DNA of 64,000 nucleotides, from assembly GCA_947568835.1 (NCBI GenBank), contig OX387604.1, positions 26,875,076-26,939,075 of the forward strand, given 5' to 3'. Under the pieces are notes generated by a model. That model ran no database searches, had not been told where the DNA came from, and saw only the letters and a program-made list of their open reading frames with translations. The translations under genes and the position numbers were made by a program. Shown here in pieces: positions 1-9,842 of the stretch. This DNA comes from Protonemura montana (taxonomy: Eukaryota; Arthropoda; Insecta; Plecoptera; Nemouridae). The stretch's first letter is position 1; each line of letters opens with the position of its first letter.

Positions 1-1268
1 CGGGAACTCTGAAATGCAACTCCAAGGCTTTCGAAAAACTGGCCTCGACTTGTTTTTCTTGAAAGTTTCTTTCTCGTGTGTTTTATTCTCTAACATCTTA
101 CAATAAGATTTGTCCCAACAACGAAATGTTGATTGATTCCCGAACGTTTCTTCTGGAGAGAGAATTATTCGGGATAAGTTTGAAGGTGAAGTAGCAGATT
201 TACAGTTTGTGCTAATTTCTAGAGTAAATTAAGCCGCAGGTGAATTCTGCATTGCAGATGTTGGGAGGTCCTAGGTTCGATACTAGTGACCTGCTTTCTG
301 GCGACGATTTTACAAATATTTCCTAAAATCATGAAAAAGTGATTGAATTAAAGGGGTTGTCTAAAAAAAAGTTATTTCTGGAATTTTTTAAGCAATCGAT
401 TTTTTAAGTAACTTACGGGAGAGTTTTTTTACTTCTACGGTTGTGTTTTTCAGAAGTTATTTTTGCTATTTTCAATAAGTTTTATTCTTTTATCGACTTT
501 ATATTTGCTGTTCATATTGCATTGTAATCTTGTTATTACTGCTTTTAAGTAGAACCGTTACTAGTGCATTTATACCCTGAATTTTACCTCGAAATTGTGC
601 TAAAAATAGGATGTTTAAAACAAGTTATAAGGAAAGGATATCAACCTGTAGCTGATTATAAATTTACATTCTTTCCTCCCAACATCTTCGTGATAACAGG
701 ATTCTTGAATAGGTGAAATCATCAGAGGGACATTTCCCATTTAAAATACATTTTCCCCAACATTTTATATCCATTCCTGAGTTTAGAATACTTCCTAGCT
801 TAACACGAGTTCTTTACAACTTTGACAGTCTAAATCATAGTACAGTCTTTGTGCATTCAAACTATGCATATTGCATTCTTTTGAAATCACACGGAAGTTA
901 TTTAAAAAAAAAGTAGGAATTTAATCTATCGCTCAGAGCAATGTCCGGATTTCAAGAAAAAAATTTCCATTTCCTTAAAAATCTTAATTTCTATCATTTA
1001 AATTATAATCGGTATGATCCCTGTTTTTATTTTTGGATGAAAACTACGAATATGATAGTTTGATGAAATATTATTTAAATTGCATACGCTTGCAATGCGC
1101 GGGATCCAGGTTCGAATCCCAGTTTGGGCATCAATTTTTGAGACGTTTCTAAATAATAAAATCATAGTATTTATCTATAAAAGAAGTAATTTCTTTAATT
1201 CAGATCAAAGTGAACAGGCATATCAAATGCAGGTCGAATCCAGACCCAAATCTCGACCTTCCCACGTA
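1..1268. other. Intron sequence upstream of the first visible Yellow-like exon
   Basis: AT-rich sequence with no exon I can support. It is inferred to be intronic because the exon at 1852 begins in the middle of a conserved domain, behind a splice acceptor. A tRNA-like stretch near 1083-1130 carries a B-box-like GGTTCGAATCC followed by a tRNA-Lys-like 3' end. I read it as a decayed tRNA-derived SINE rather than a tRNA gene. Confidence 0.5.
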
Positions 1269-1767
1269 CCGAACAGTTTAGAGTGATGGAAACACTGAAG
1301 TTAAGCAACACTGCGCTGAGTCAGGTATTGGATGGGTGACCATCATACACATGACCAGTTCTGTTCGGGAGAGAGGTTGGAGGGATGAAAGTTAAGCAAC
1401 ACTGCGCTGGGTCAGGTATTGGATGGGTGACCATCATACACATGACCAGTTCTGTTCGGGAGAGAGGTTGGAGGGATGAAAGTTAGTACAGCAACTTCAC
1501 TCGCCTTGCTTATCAACCTCTCGACAGCATGGATTTGTGGAGGAATCCTGTTGTTCGCGTTGTACTGTCCTTCGGAAGGGACGTTAAGCCGGTGGTCCCC
1601 TTGGTCTTCGACAGGAGTAGGCTACGTGCCGGCACCGGGTTTCCCCTCCTCCCTTCTAGGCTAGGTTAGATTCATCATCATCCACTCATTCACCGACGCC
1701 ATTAGACCAGTGCCGCATGACCAGATGTCAAAACAGTGCTATGTTAAACACCACAAATAATAATAAA
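1269..1767 (+). mobile_element. 5S-headed SINE copy 1 (two promoter units)
   Basis: The copy begins with a diverged form of the family head (CCGAACAGTTTAG). It then has two tandem 91-bp 5S-like units, with GTTAAGC at 1300 and 1391 and the transition GTTAGTAC at 1482. The SINE body follows and the copy ends in an ACACCACAAATAATAATAA-type tail. It lies in the intron just upstream of the Yellow-like exon at 1852, in the sense orientation of that gene. The family is described under the copy at 62861. Confidence 0.85.
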
Positions 1768-1851
1768 CCTTCCCACTTGAAGGCAAACAAACACAAATGG
1801 TTTCCAGATCTCATCGATCCACGCTGATAATGTTGGTTATATTTGTTACAG

Positions 1852-2156
1852 GTGTTCTAGCCCTCGCTCTGTCACCTAAAGAAGGCAACAAGGATCGAAC
1901 CCTGTACTTTCACAGTCTTGCAGGCGACAAGGAATCTTACGTGTCAACATCAGTTCTTCGAAATAAAACCAACTTTGAGAACGGTGGGAATTTGGTTCCT
2001 CGCAAGTTCTTCACTGCTCCTGGTGTTCGGGAAGGTCAAGCTGCTACTATGTCAATGGATGAAAATGGAGTTCTTTTCTTCAGTGTTCTGCCCAAGCTTT
2101 CCATTAATTGCTGGAATACGGCCAGCAAGGAGTACAACAAGAACACCATTGTCCAG
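1852..2156 (+). CDS. Yellow/MRJP-like protein, internal exon (partial gene)
   Basis: This exon encodes about 101 residues of the C-terminal half of a Yellow/major royal jelly protein domain, a beta-propeller family usually secreted. Seen: family-like blocks LALSP, RTLYFHSLAG, STSVLRN, DENGVLFFSVLP and INCWNT, in the usual order. The acceptor TATTTGTTACAG precedes 1852 and the donor CAG|GTACGT follows 2156. The exon starts in phase 1 (Gly codon split G|GT) and ends in phase 0. The N-terminal domain must lie upstream of the window. In arthropods the family acts in cuticle pigmentation and behaviour, and MRJPs are nutritive. No enzymatic function can be read here. The same frame stops at 2177 if the donor is ignored, so splicing is required. 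The family call is firm; the specific role is unknown. Confidence 0.9.
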
Positions 2157-2193
2157 GTACGTGCCGAATTCATTTGATTTTTGAGGAAATATC

Positions 2194-5100
2194 TAGCCAT
2201 GGAGCCCCAATAACTTCTAGCCATGGAGTCCCAATAACTTCTAGCCATGGAGTCCCAATAACTTCTAGCCATGGAGCCCCAATAACTTCTAGCCATGGAG
2301 CCCCAATAACTTCTAGCCATGCCCCAATAACTTCTAGCCATGGAGCCCCAATAACTTCTAGCCATGGAGCCCCAATAACTTCTAGCCATGCCCCAATAAC
2401 TTCTAGCCATGGAGCCCCAATAACTTCTAGCCATGGAGCCCCAATAACTTCTAGCCATGGAGCCCCAATAACTTCTAGCCATGGAGCCCCAATAACTTCT
2501 AGCCATGGAGCCCCAATAACTTCTAGCCATGCCCCAATAACTTCTAGCCATGGAGCCCTAATAACTTCTAGCCATGGAGCCCCAATAACTTCTAGCCATG
2601 CCCCAATAACTTCTAGCCATGGAGCCCTAATAACTTCTAGCCATGGAGCCCCAATAACTTCTAGCCATGGAGTCCCAATAACTTCTAGCCATGGAGCCCC
2701 AATAACTTCTAGCCATGCCCCAATAACTTCTAGCCATGCCCCAATAACTTCTAGCCATGGAGCCCCAATAACTTCTAGCCATGGAGCCCCAATAACTTCT
2801 AGCCATGCCCCAATAACTTCTAGCCATGGAGCCCCAATAACTTCTAGCCATGGAGCCCCAATAACTTCTAGCCATGCCCCAATAACTTCAAGCCATGGAG
2901 CCCCAATAACTTCTAGCCATGGAGCCCCAATAACTTCTAGCCATGCCCCAATAACTTCTAGCCATGGAGCCCCAATAACTTCTAGCCATGGAGCCCCAAT
3001 AACTTCTAGCCATGGAGTCCCAATAACTTCTAGCCATGGAGTCCCAATAACTTCTAGCCATGGAGCCCCAATAACTTCTAGCCATGGAGCCCCAATAACT
3101 TCTAGCCATGCCCCAATAACTTCTAGCCATGGAGCCCCAATAACTTCTAGCCATGGAGCCCCAATAACTTCTAGCCATGCCCCAATAACTTCTAGCCATG
3201 GAGCCCCAATAACTTCTAGCCATGGAGCCCCAATAACTTCTAGCCATGGAGCCCCAATAACTTCTAGCCATGGAGCCCCAATAACTTCTAGCCATGGAGC
3301 CCCAATAACTTCTAGCCATGCCCCAATAACTTCTAGCCATGGAGCCCTAATAACTTCTAGCCATGGAGCCCCAATAACTTCTAGCCATGCCCCAATAACT
3401 TCTAGCCATGGAGCCCTAATAACTTCTAGCCATGGAGCCCCAATAACTTCTAGCCATGGAGTCCCAATAACTTCTAGCCATGGAGCCCCAATAACTTCTA
3501 GCCATGCCCCAATAACTTCTAGCCATGCCCCAATAACTTCTAGCCATGGAGCCCCAATAACTTCTAGCCATGGAGCCCCAATAACTTCTAGCCATGCCCC
3601 AATAACTTCTAGCCATGGAGCCCCAATAACTTCTAGCCATGGAGCCCCAATAACTTCTAGCCATGCCCCAATAACTTCAAGCCATGGAGCCCCAATAACT
3701 TCTAGCCATGGAGCCCCAATAACTTCTAGCCATGCCCCAATAACTTCTAGCCATGGAGCCCCAATAACTTCTAGCCATGGAGTCCCAATAACTTCTAGCC
3801 ATGGAGTCCCAATAACTTCTAGCCATGGAGCCCCAATAACTTCTAGCCATGGAGCCCCAATAACTTCTAGCCATGCCCCAATAACTTCTAGCCATGGAGC
3901 CCCAATAACTTCTAGCCATGGAGCCCCAATAACTTCTAGCCATGCCCCAATAACTTCTAGCCATGGAGCCCCAATAACTTCTAGCCATGGAGCCCCAATA
4001 ACTTCTAGCCATGGAGCCCCAATAACTTCTAGCCATGGAGCCCCAATAACTTCTAGCCATGGAGCCCCAATAACTTCTAGCCATGCCCCAATAACTTCTA
4101 GCCATGGAGCCCTAATAACTTCTAGCCATGGAGCCCCAATAACTTCTAGCCATGCCCCAATAACTTCTAGCCATGGAGCCCTAATAACTTCTAGCCATGG
4201 AGCCCCAATAACTTCTAGCCATGGAGTCCCAATAACTTCTAGCCATGGAGCCCCAATAACTTCTAGCCATGCCCCAATAACTTCTAGCCATGCCCCAATA
4301 ACTTCTAGCCATGGAGCCCCAATAACTTCTAGCCATGGAGCCCCAATAACTTCTAGCCATGCCCCAATAACTTCTAGCCATGGAGCCCCAATAACTTCTA
4401 GCCATGGAGCCCCAATAACTTCTAGCCATGCCCCAATAACTTCAAGCCATGGAGCCCCAATAACTTCTAGCCATGGAGCCCCAATAACTTCTAGCCATGC
4501 CCCAATAACTTCTAGCCATGGAGCCCCAATAACTTCTAGCCATGGAGCCCCAATAACTTCTAGCCATGGAGCCCCAATAACTTCTAGCCATGCCCCAATA
4601 ACTTCTAGCCATGGAGCCCCAATAACTTCTAGCCATGCCCCAATAACTTCTAGCCATGGAGCCCCAATAACTTTTAGCCATGCCCCAATAACTTCTAGCC
4701 ATGGAGCCCCAATAACTTCTAGCCATGCCCCAATAACTTCTAGCCATGGAGCCCCAATAACTTCTAGCCATGCCCCAATAACTTCTAGCCATGGAGCCCC
4801 AATAACTTCTAGCCATGCCCCAGGAACTTCTAGCCATGGAGCCCCAATAACTTCTAGCCATGGAGTCCCAATAACTTCTAGCCATGGAGCCCCAATAACT
4901 TCTAGCCATGGAGCCCCAATAACTTCTAGCCATGGAGCCCCAATAACTTCTAGCCATGGAGCCCCAATAACTTCTAGCCATGGAGCCCCAATAACTTCTA
5001 GCCATGGAGCCCCAATAACTTCTAGCCATGGAGTCCCAATAACTTCTAGCCATGGAGCCCCAATAACTTCTAGCCATGGAGCCCCAATAACTTCTAGCCA

Positions 5101-5807
5101 TGGAGCCCCAATAACTTCTAGCCATGGAGCCCCAATAACTTCTAGCCATGGAGCCCCAATAACTTCTAGCCATGGAGCCCCAATAACTTCTAGCCATGGA
5201 GTCCCAATAACTTCTAGCCATGGAGCCCCAATAACTTCTAGCCATGCCCCAATAACTTCTAGCCATGCCCCAATAACTTCTAGCCATGGAGTCCCAATAA
5301 CTTCTAGCCATGGAGCCCCAATAACTTCTAGCCATGGAGTCCCAATAACTTCTAGCCATGGAGCCCCAATAACTTCTAGCCATGCCCCAATAACTTCTAG
5401 CCATGGAGCCCCAATAACTTCTAGCCATGGAGCCCCAATAACTTCTAGCCATGGAGCCCCAATAACTTCTAGCCATGGAGCCCCAATAACTTCTAGCCAT
5501 GGAGCCCCAATAACTTCTAGCCATGGAGCCCCAATAACTTCTAGCCATGCCCCAATAACTTCTAGCCATGCCCCAATAACTTCTAGCCATGGAGTCCCAA
5601 TAACTTCTAGCCATGCCCCAATAACTTCTAGCCATGCCCCAATAACTTCTAGCCATGGAGTCCCAATAACTTCTAGCCATGCCCCAATAACTTCTAGCCA
5701 TCGAGCCCCAATAACTTCTAGCCATGGAGCCCCAATAACTTCTAGCCATGCCCCAATAACTTCTAGCCATGCCCCAATAACTTCTAGCCATGGAGTCCCA
5801 ATAACTT
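2194..5807. repeat. 24/21-bp minisatellite, about 155 units, with higher-order structure
   Basis: The long unit reads TAGCCATGGAGCCCCAATAA plus CTTC (24 bp). A short variant lacks three bases (GGA), giving 21 bp. GTC-for-GCC and CTA-for-CCA variants are interspersed. Both unit lengths are multiples of three, so the array is open in frames on both strands without being coding. A block of about 0.77-0.79 kb is repeated three times: the rare variant TTCAAGCC occurs at 2887, 3676 and 4441, that is 789 and 765 bp apart. Confidence 0.97.
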
Positions 5808-5945
5808 GACTCTTATGGCTCTAGCCCCAATAACTTGACTCTTATGCCTCTAGCCCCAATAACTTGACTCTTATGCCTCTAGCCCCAATAACTTGACTCT
5901 TATGGCTCTAGCCCCAATAACTTGACTCTTATGCCTCTAGTCCCA
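5808..5945. repeat. 29-bp tandem repeat, nearly five copies
   Basis: The unit starts GACTCTTATGGCTCTAGCCC and ends CAATAACTT. It shares the CTAGCCCCAATAACTT core with the large array that it abuts, so it probably arose from that array by acquiring a GACTCTTATG insertion and re-expanding. Confidence 0.9.
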
Positions 5946-6089
5946 GCTTTAGCTGGACATTGCCTAACTTTTCCTCACCATGGGTGTCAATGAACGAAGA
6001 TTTGTGACCAATAATAAATAAAAATAATTTTGATCAAGCGTAGAGCATGAACTGAAAGTATCTAGCTTCTGACTAACCTTTCAGACTGC

Positions 6090-6240
6090 AGATGAACTTT
6101 TCCAGTACATCTAGGTCATTTTCCAGTACCTGCAGGGCATTTTCCAGTGCATGCAGGGCATTTTCCAGTACATGCAGGGCATTTTCCAGTACATGCAGGG
6201 CATTTTCCAGTACATGCAGGGCATTTTCCAGTACCTGATG
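6090..6240. repeat. 21-bp tandem repeat, about seven copies
   Basis: The units read TTTTCCAGTACATGCAGGGC plus A, with CTGCAGG and CATCTAGG variants at the left end. A 70-codon minus-strand reading frame across it (repeated LENALHV) is a product of the 21-bp period. Confidence 0.9.
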
Positions 6241-6784
6241 GACTTTTCCTGGCATGCCTCTCAGATTCAGTTTTGCTGGATGCATCGCACTAACAATTTA
6301 TATTCACTTTTATAAACGCAACCATTGAGTGAAGAACTGACTTTCATTTCAGTGTCAGTGAATATTTCAAGCATTCACGACAAATGCACGCACTGAAGTT
6401 AAGAATAAGATAATTATAACGGGGATGCCACGACCAAGAAAAAGATGAATGGAGAATAGAAATATATATATCTGGAAGAAATGAGAGAAAATTGTCGAGA
6501 GATACTTACCCCTTCCATTCTTCTCCCATAAATATGCAGAGAAATTTTCGTTTTCTTAAAGTAACCCCAAAGGAAATGTGGTTAAAGGTTTTTAACTGCC
6601 CGGCAGCTTGTACCGAATCACAGTGTTTACTTTTCATTTAAAGCAAATGTTCACAAGCAAGAAAGTCAAGGTTAGGGTAAAGGAAGGTCTAGAAAAAAAT
6701 AAATATCAGTGTTAAATTGAAAAATTTTGGTTTATGTGGAAAAGGGGGGAGGAGAATTGTCAATGCTTATATCCGCTGTCGTTC

Positions 6785-7215
6785 AAAAGGGCAAAATTGA
6801 GAAGCTCTGTCAGGCGATCTCAGCATCTTCATGGCTTCTAAACGTTGAATCTACCATTGAACCTCCTATGCTAGGCCATGATATACCCGTGGTAACATAA
6901 GATAGCAGAATTGAGAAGCTCTGTCAGGTGATCTCAGCATCTCCATGGCTACCAAACGTTGAATCTAACATTGAACCTCCTATGCTAGGCCATGATATAC
7001 CCGTGGTAACATAAGATAGCAGAATTGAGAAGCTCTGTCAGGCAATCTCAGCATCTCCATGGCTACCAAAAGTTGAATTTACCTTTGAATCTCGTATGCT
7101 AGGCCATGATATACCCGTGGTAACATAAGATAGCAGAATTGAGAAGCTCTGTCAGGCGATCTCAGCATCTCCATGGCTACCAAAAGTTTAATTTACCTTT
7201 GAATCTCGTATGCTT
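6785..7215. repeat. 115-bp tandem repeat, locus A (about 3.7 copies)
   Basis: Each unit contains AGAATTGAGAAGCTCTGTCA, then a segment around CATCTCCATGGCTACCAAA, and ends CATGATATACCCGTGGTAAC. AGAATTGAG recurs at 6906, 7021 and 7135. The same family forms a second array at 29725-30290, beyond the end of this gene. Confidence 0.9.
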
Positions 7216-7736
7216 GTTAGTGTTCCTTTGTTTTCATCTTGGTAATGATTATGATTATCTTAGATAAAGTCTCGGTACCGCGTAGTCCCGTACATCGTTG
7301 AACGCCGGGTAAAAGTCGTTAGTTTCATTTGGAATATTTGGAAAGCTGTATGTTTGTGTCCATAACACATGTCGTAAACATTTAGGGTAAAGAGCAAGGT
7401 CTAGGGTTAGGTTTAGGTTTAGGTTGGTTTAGGTTAGGTTTGGGAATCTTACCGCAACTAACGGAATGTGTCTTCATTTAAAAACACAGATAATTCAGGG
7501 TAGCTATTTTTGCATATGGATGGATTTCTACATGTCGGTGGAAGACCTAAGGGTGCTTAACTTCAAGTATGTGACATTCCAGATAGCAACAAATACCAAT
7601 CGTAGCAGACGACGCAACGAACAAAGAAATTAGCTCCCTGTTCGATTCGACCATTATAAAAACAATCAAATCAATCAAACTTTTAATTATTAAGAAGAGA
7701 AATGAAAACCATGTTTCTTTTGTTGAATATTTACAG

Positions 7737-7917
7737 GTTGACCAAGATCCAGAAGCTTTCCAATTCATCAGCGGGGTGAAGGTGACAAAGAACAAACAAG
7801 GCATTCAAGAACTCTGGACCCTTTCTTCTCGTTTCCAAAGACATATGTTAGGCGGAGTCGATCCTAAAGACGTCAACTACCGCGTTATGAAGGCTCCCAT
7901 CGAATCGCTTACCAAAG
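7737..7917 (+). CDS. Yellow/MRJP-like protein, penultimate exon
   Basis: This exon encodes the conserved C-terminal end of the MRJP/Yellow domain. Seen: VDQDPEAFQFISGVKV, then QELWTLSSRFQ, a variant of the family motif LWVLSSRLQ, then DVNYRVMKAPIESL, matching the family's 'vNfRi..apv' ending. The acceptor is ATATTTACAG before 7737. The donor is ACCAAAG|GTAAGAAG after 7917. The exon enters in phase 0, matching the preceding exon, and leaves in phase 1. Its length is 181 nt. These matched phases and the continuous domain make the two-exon join secure. Confidence 0.92.
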
Positions 7918-8354
7918 GTAAGAAGCATTCTTTTTAACGTGATAAACACGACCACCCTGCTCAAAATGTGTTCCTATTTAGTAAATCAGGCCATTAACAT
8001 TAGCTGTTTCACCATTTTGCTAAACTTTCATAAATAGACTAAAACTACCATCGGACCTAAACTGGCATGGCTAATTCTGGGAGGAAATTAATATATTTAC
8101 TTGCTATCATTAATTTATTTTTTAGCAAACAAATGTAATAATTCTTTAACTTATTGAAAATAACGACAAGATCCTGCAATGTCCATTCGAGGGTCAGCTC
8201 TCTGTGATCAAATGTCCTGTAAAGAACGTATTTCATAAAATGAGATATTTTGAAAGGGATGACAACAAAAGTGATATGAATTGGTAGAAACTTAATTATT
8301 TTATTTGGAATACAAATACTAAAACTTTGTTTCTGTTTGAACGTTTGCTGCCAG
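7918..8354 (+). other. Last intron of the Yellow-like gene (phase 1)
   Basis: A 437-bp intron from GTAAGAAGC to TTTGCTGCCAG. It is AT-rich and unique in sequence. Minus-strand open frames here have no recognisable content. Confidence 0.85.
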
Positions 8355-8611
8355 GTACGAGTTGCCATGTGACTCGCAAATCTGGCTCCGGATCTGGCTC
8401 TGGATCTGGCTCTGGATCTGGAACTGGCTCTGGAACTGGCTCTGGAACTGGCTCTGGCTCTGGAACTGGGTCTGGCTCTGGAACTGGCTCTGGAGGAAGC
8501 GGGGGTGGCCGCCCTGGAGGCGGCAACCGTCCTACCATTACTTTCCCAGACAATTCTGGAACTGGAAGTAGGCCATCAGGAAACAAACCAGGAGGGACTT
8601 ATTCTGGATAA
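8355..8611 (+). CDS. Yellow/MRJP-like protein, terminal exon with Gly/Ser/Thr tail
   Basis: The exon starts by completing the Gly codon G|GT, reads TSCHVTRK, then enters a low-complexity tail of SG and TG dipeptides (about 8383-8500). A Gly/Pro/Asn-rich end with TITFPDNSG and PGGTYSG follows, before the TAA at 8609-8611. It contributes 85 residues. The family domain ends in the previous exon, so this tail is a lineage-specific extension. It is disordered and possibly adhesive, structural or glycosylated; that is inference from composition only. The DNA is a hexamer-type GGATCT/GGAACT/GGCTCT repeat, so tail length may vary between alleles. Confidence 0.88.
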
Positions 8612-9242
8612 CTCTGACTAAACTTGGATAGTTTGAAGGAGGATACTTTGAATTCAACGAATATTTGTTGTTATTTTTAAATCTATTCATAGCTAATAAG
8701 GCTATAGAAGGTTCATTCTACGCTCTCACTTTGTATGAGGAAAGGAAACAAATACAAGATTTGCAATCCACATTGTGTCCGGTGTTACTTTATTTACCCT
8801 GGGTCGTCTAGTCAAGCTGGTCAAACTGGGCTTTCAAGAACTTATCTTGAATGCACCTGATAAAACATTTGATTATTTTGTTTTTAATGCGAGGTCAGTA
8901 ATTAAATGCTCCAAAATTGTTTGATTATACGATCAGAATTCATCGCCTAATTTATTTTTGAAATTGATTAAAATCAGAAAATAGATAATAATAAGAAAAT
9001 ATCAAAAGCCCACGAAAGATAAAGGTGAAGAAAAATTCTGTGAAAAGTCCGCTTAACCCTTTCGCAGTTCATTTATTTTTACAAGATTTACGTGTTTTTT
9101 TTTTGTGAAAATATTTTGTAACGATTGTAAAAATGGTTAAATATATGTTTTTAATTAATATTGAGCAGAGCTGTGAAATAAACTAATGGGATTATTACCA
9201 TCCCACTGATGCACTCTAGTCAAAAATATACATCCCAATAAA
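8612..9242 (+). other. Probable 3' UTR and poly(A) signals of the Yellow-like gene
   Basis: Non-coding AT-rich sequence follows the stop. Canonical AATAAA hexamers occur at 9177-9182 and 9237-9242. A weaker GATAAA lies near 8870. Which one is used cannot be told from sequence. Confidence 0.5.
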
Positions 9243-9427
9243 GTTGCACAGCATTTAGAATCGTTGAAAACCGTATTCCTACTAATCACGAAAGGATTAA
9301 AGAATTTAAAACAAAATAATAACAGAATATTACTTACATTGCGATAGAAAAGTCAGTTGAAACGAATAATTCAAAAATCAACCGTACGAACCGATGTTAT
9401 TGCAAAAGTAGCTAAGTGCCACTCCCA

Positions 9428-9441
9428 CCGCTAGGTGGACC
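9428..9441 (+). promoter_or_regulatory. CTCF-like motif between the two genes
   Basis: CCGCTAGGTGGACC agrees at 11 of 14 positions with the bilaterian CTCF core (CCASYAGRKGGCRS). It lies between the Yellow-like 3' end and the promoter of the next gene, where an insulator would be plausible. A single imperfect match is weak evidence. Confidence 0.25.
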
Positions 9442-9542
9442 AGTAGTCGCTTGTGAGCGCTGCAGTCGCTCAGCTAGCGTGTATGTGCCATTAGGGGTGG
9501 AGAGTTCGAACAGGACGGACATTGGCGGTATGCTCCTCGAAA

Positions 9543-9548
9543 TATAAA
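9543..9548 (+). promoter_or_regulatory. Candidate TATA box of the second gene
   Basis: TATAAA in CTCGAAATATAAACAAAG, about 240 bp before the start codon. If it is used, transcription would begin near 9573 and leave a 5' UTR of about 210 nt. AT-rich sequence makes chance TATA boxes common. Confidence 0.3.
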
Positions 9549-9784
9549 CAAAGATAAAGCGCGCTTAAATTCTAAAACATCAATATCGTGTTATTTGAGT
9601 GTTTCGATAATACTTGCAAACATCTCGCAAGTGTATTACTTGCAGTTGATTTGAGTGGTCAGTGATTGTGTACCTGGGCTCTGGCCCTTTGTGTTTTTTA
9701 GGAAAAAACTACTAATCTTGTGGGTGTGGAATCGGTGGTCATTTGGATTTCGGATTGTTTTTGATTCTGAAAAGGATTGAAGAA

Positions 9785-9842
9785 ATGGAAGACTGTAAAA
9801 TGATTGGATACATTCTCGTCGTGATCTGCGCTTCGTTATACG
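9785..9842 (+). CDS. Signal-peptide first exon of a second gene (partial)
   Basis: The ATG lies in a good context (G at -3, G at +4). It encodes MEDCKMIGYILVVICASLY, then a first base G before the donor G|GTAAATG at 9843. An in-frame TAA at 9713-9715 with no ATG in between makes this the first possible start. The peptide has a short polar start followed by a hydrophobic core (MIGYILVVICASLY), as in a secretory signal. A phase-1 intron right after the signal is typical of secreted and cell-surface proteins built from phase-1 modules (for example immunoglobulin, EGF or fibronectin type III). No downstream exon is identifiable, so the product is unknown. The gene is head-to-tail with the Yellow-like gene. 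Confidence 0.55.

Larger units (their letters stand above)
2157..7736 (+). other. Intron of the Yellow-like gene (phase 0)
   Basis: This 5.58 kb intron runs from GTACGTGCC to a TTTACAG acceptor. About 65% of it is the 24/21-bp minisatellite, followed by smaller 29-bp, 21-bp and 115-bp arrays. The unique parts (about 6250-6780 and 7215-7730) show no coding potential beyond chance. A short TTAGGT/TTAGGG-rich run near 7401-7444 is telomere-like but degenerate. Confidence 0.85.

Noticed and set aside
1083-1135. tRNA-Lys-like 3' half; similar B-box-like GGTTCGATAC near 283 and 29665
   Set aside because: No A-box half, acceptor stem or anticodon arm can be folded; at most decayed tRNA-derived SINE pieces.
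1476-1664. Recurrent 62-codon frame starting MKVSTATSLALLINLSTAWI, resembling a small membrane protein
   Set aside because: It recurs only inside SINE copies (1476, 24924, 32389, 34451 minus, 35531, 44481 minus, 49695, 53469), with the same length and stop. It is shared retroposon sequence; no selection on codons is visible.
2108-5809. 1233-codon plus-strand frame of repeated SHGAPITS, and minus-strand MARSYWGS frames
   Set aside because: Product of 24- and 21-bp units (multiples of three) without stops. It lies in an intron, is out of frame with the Yellow-like exon, and is open on both strands.
7401-7444. Interstitial telomere repeat
   Set aside because: Mixture of TTAGGT, TTAGGG and TTGGTTTAGG, short and irregular; not a clear (TTAGGG)n array.
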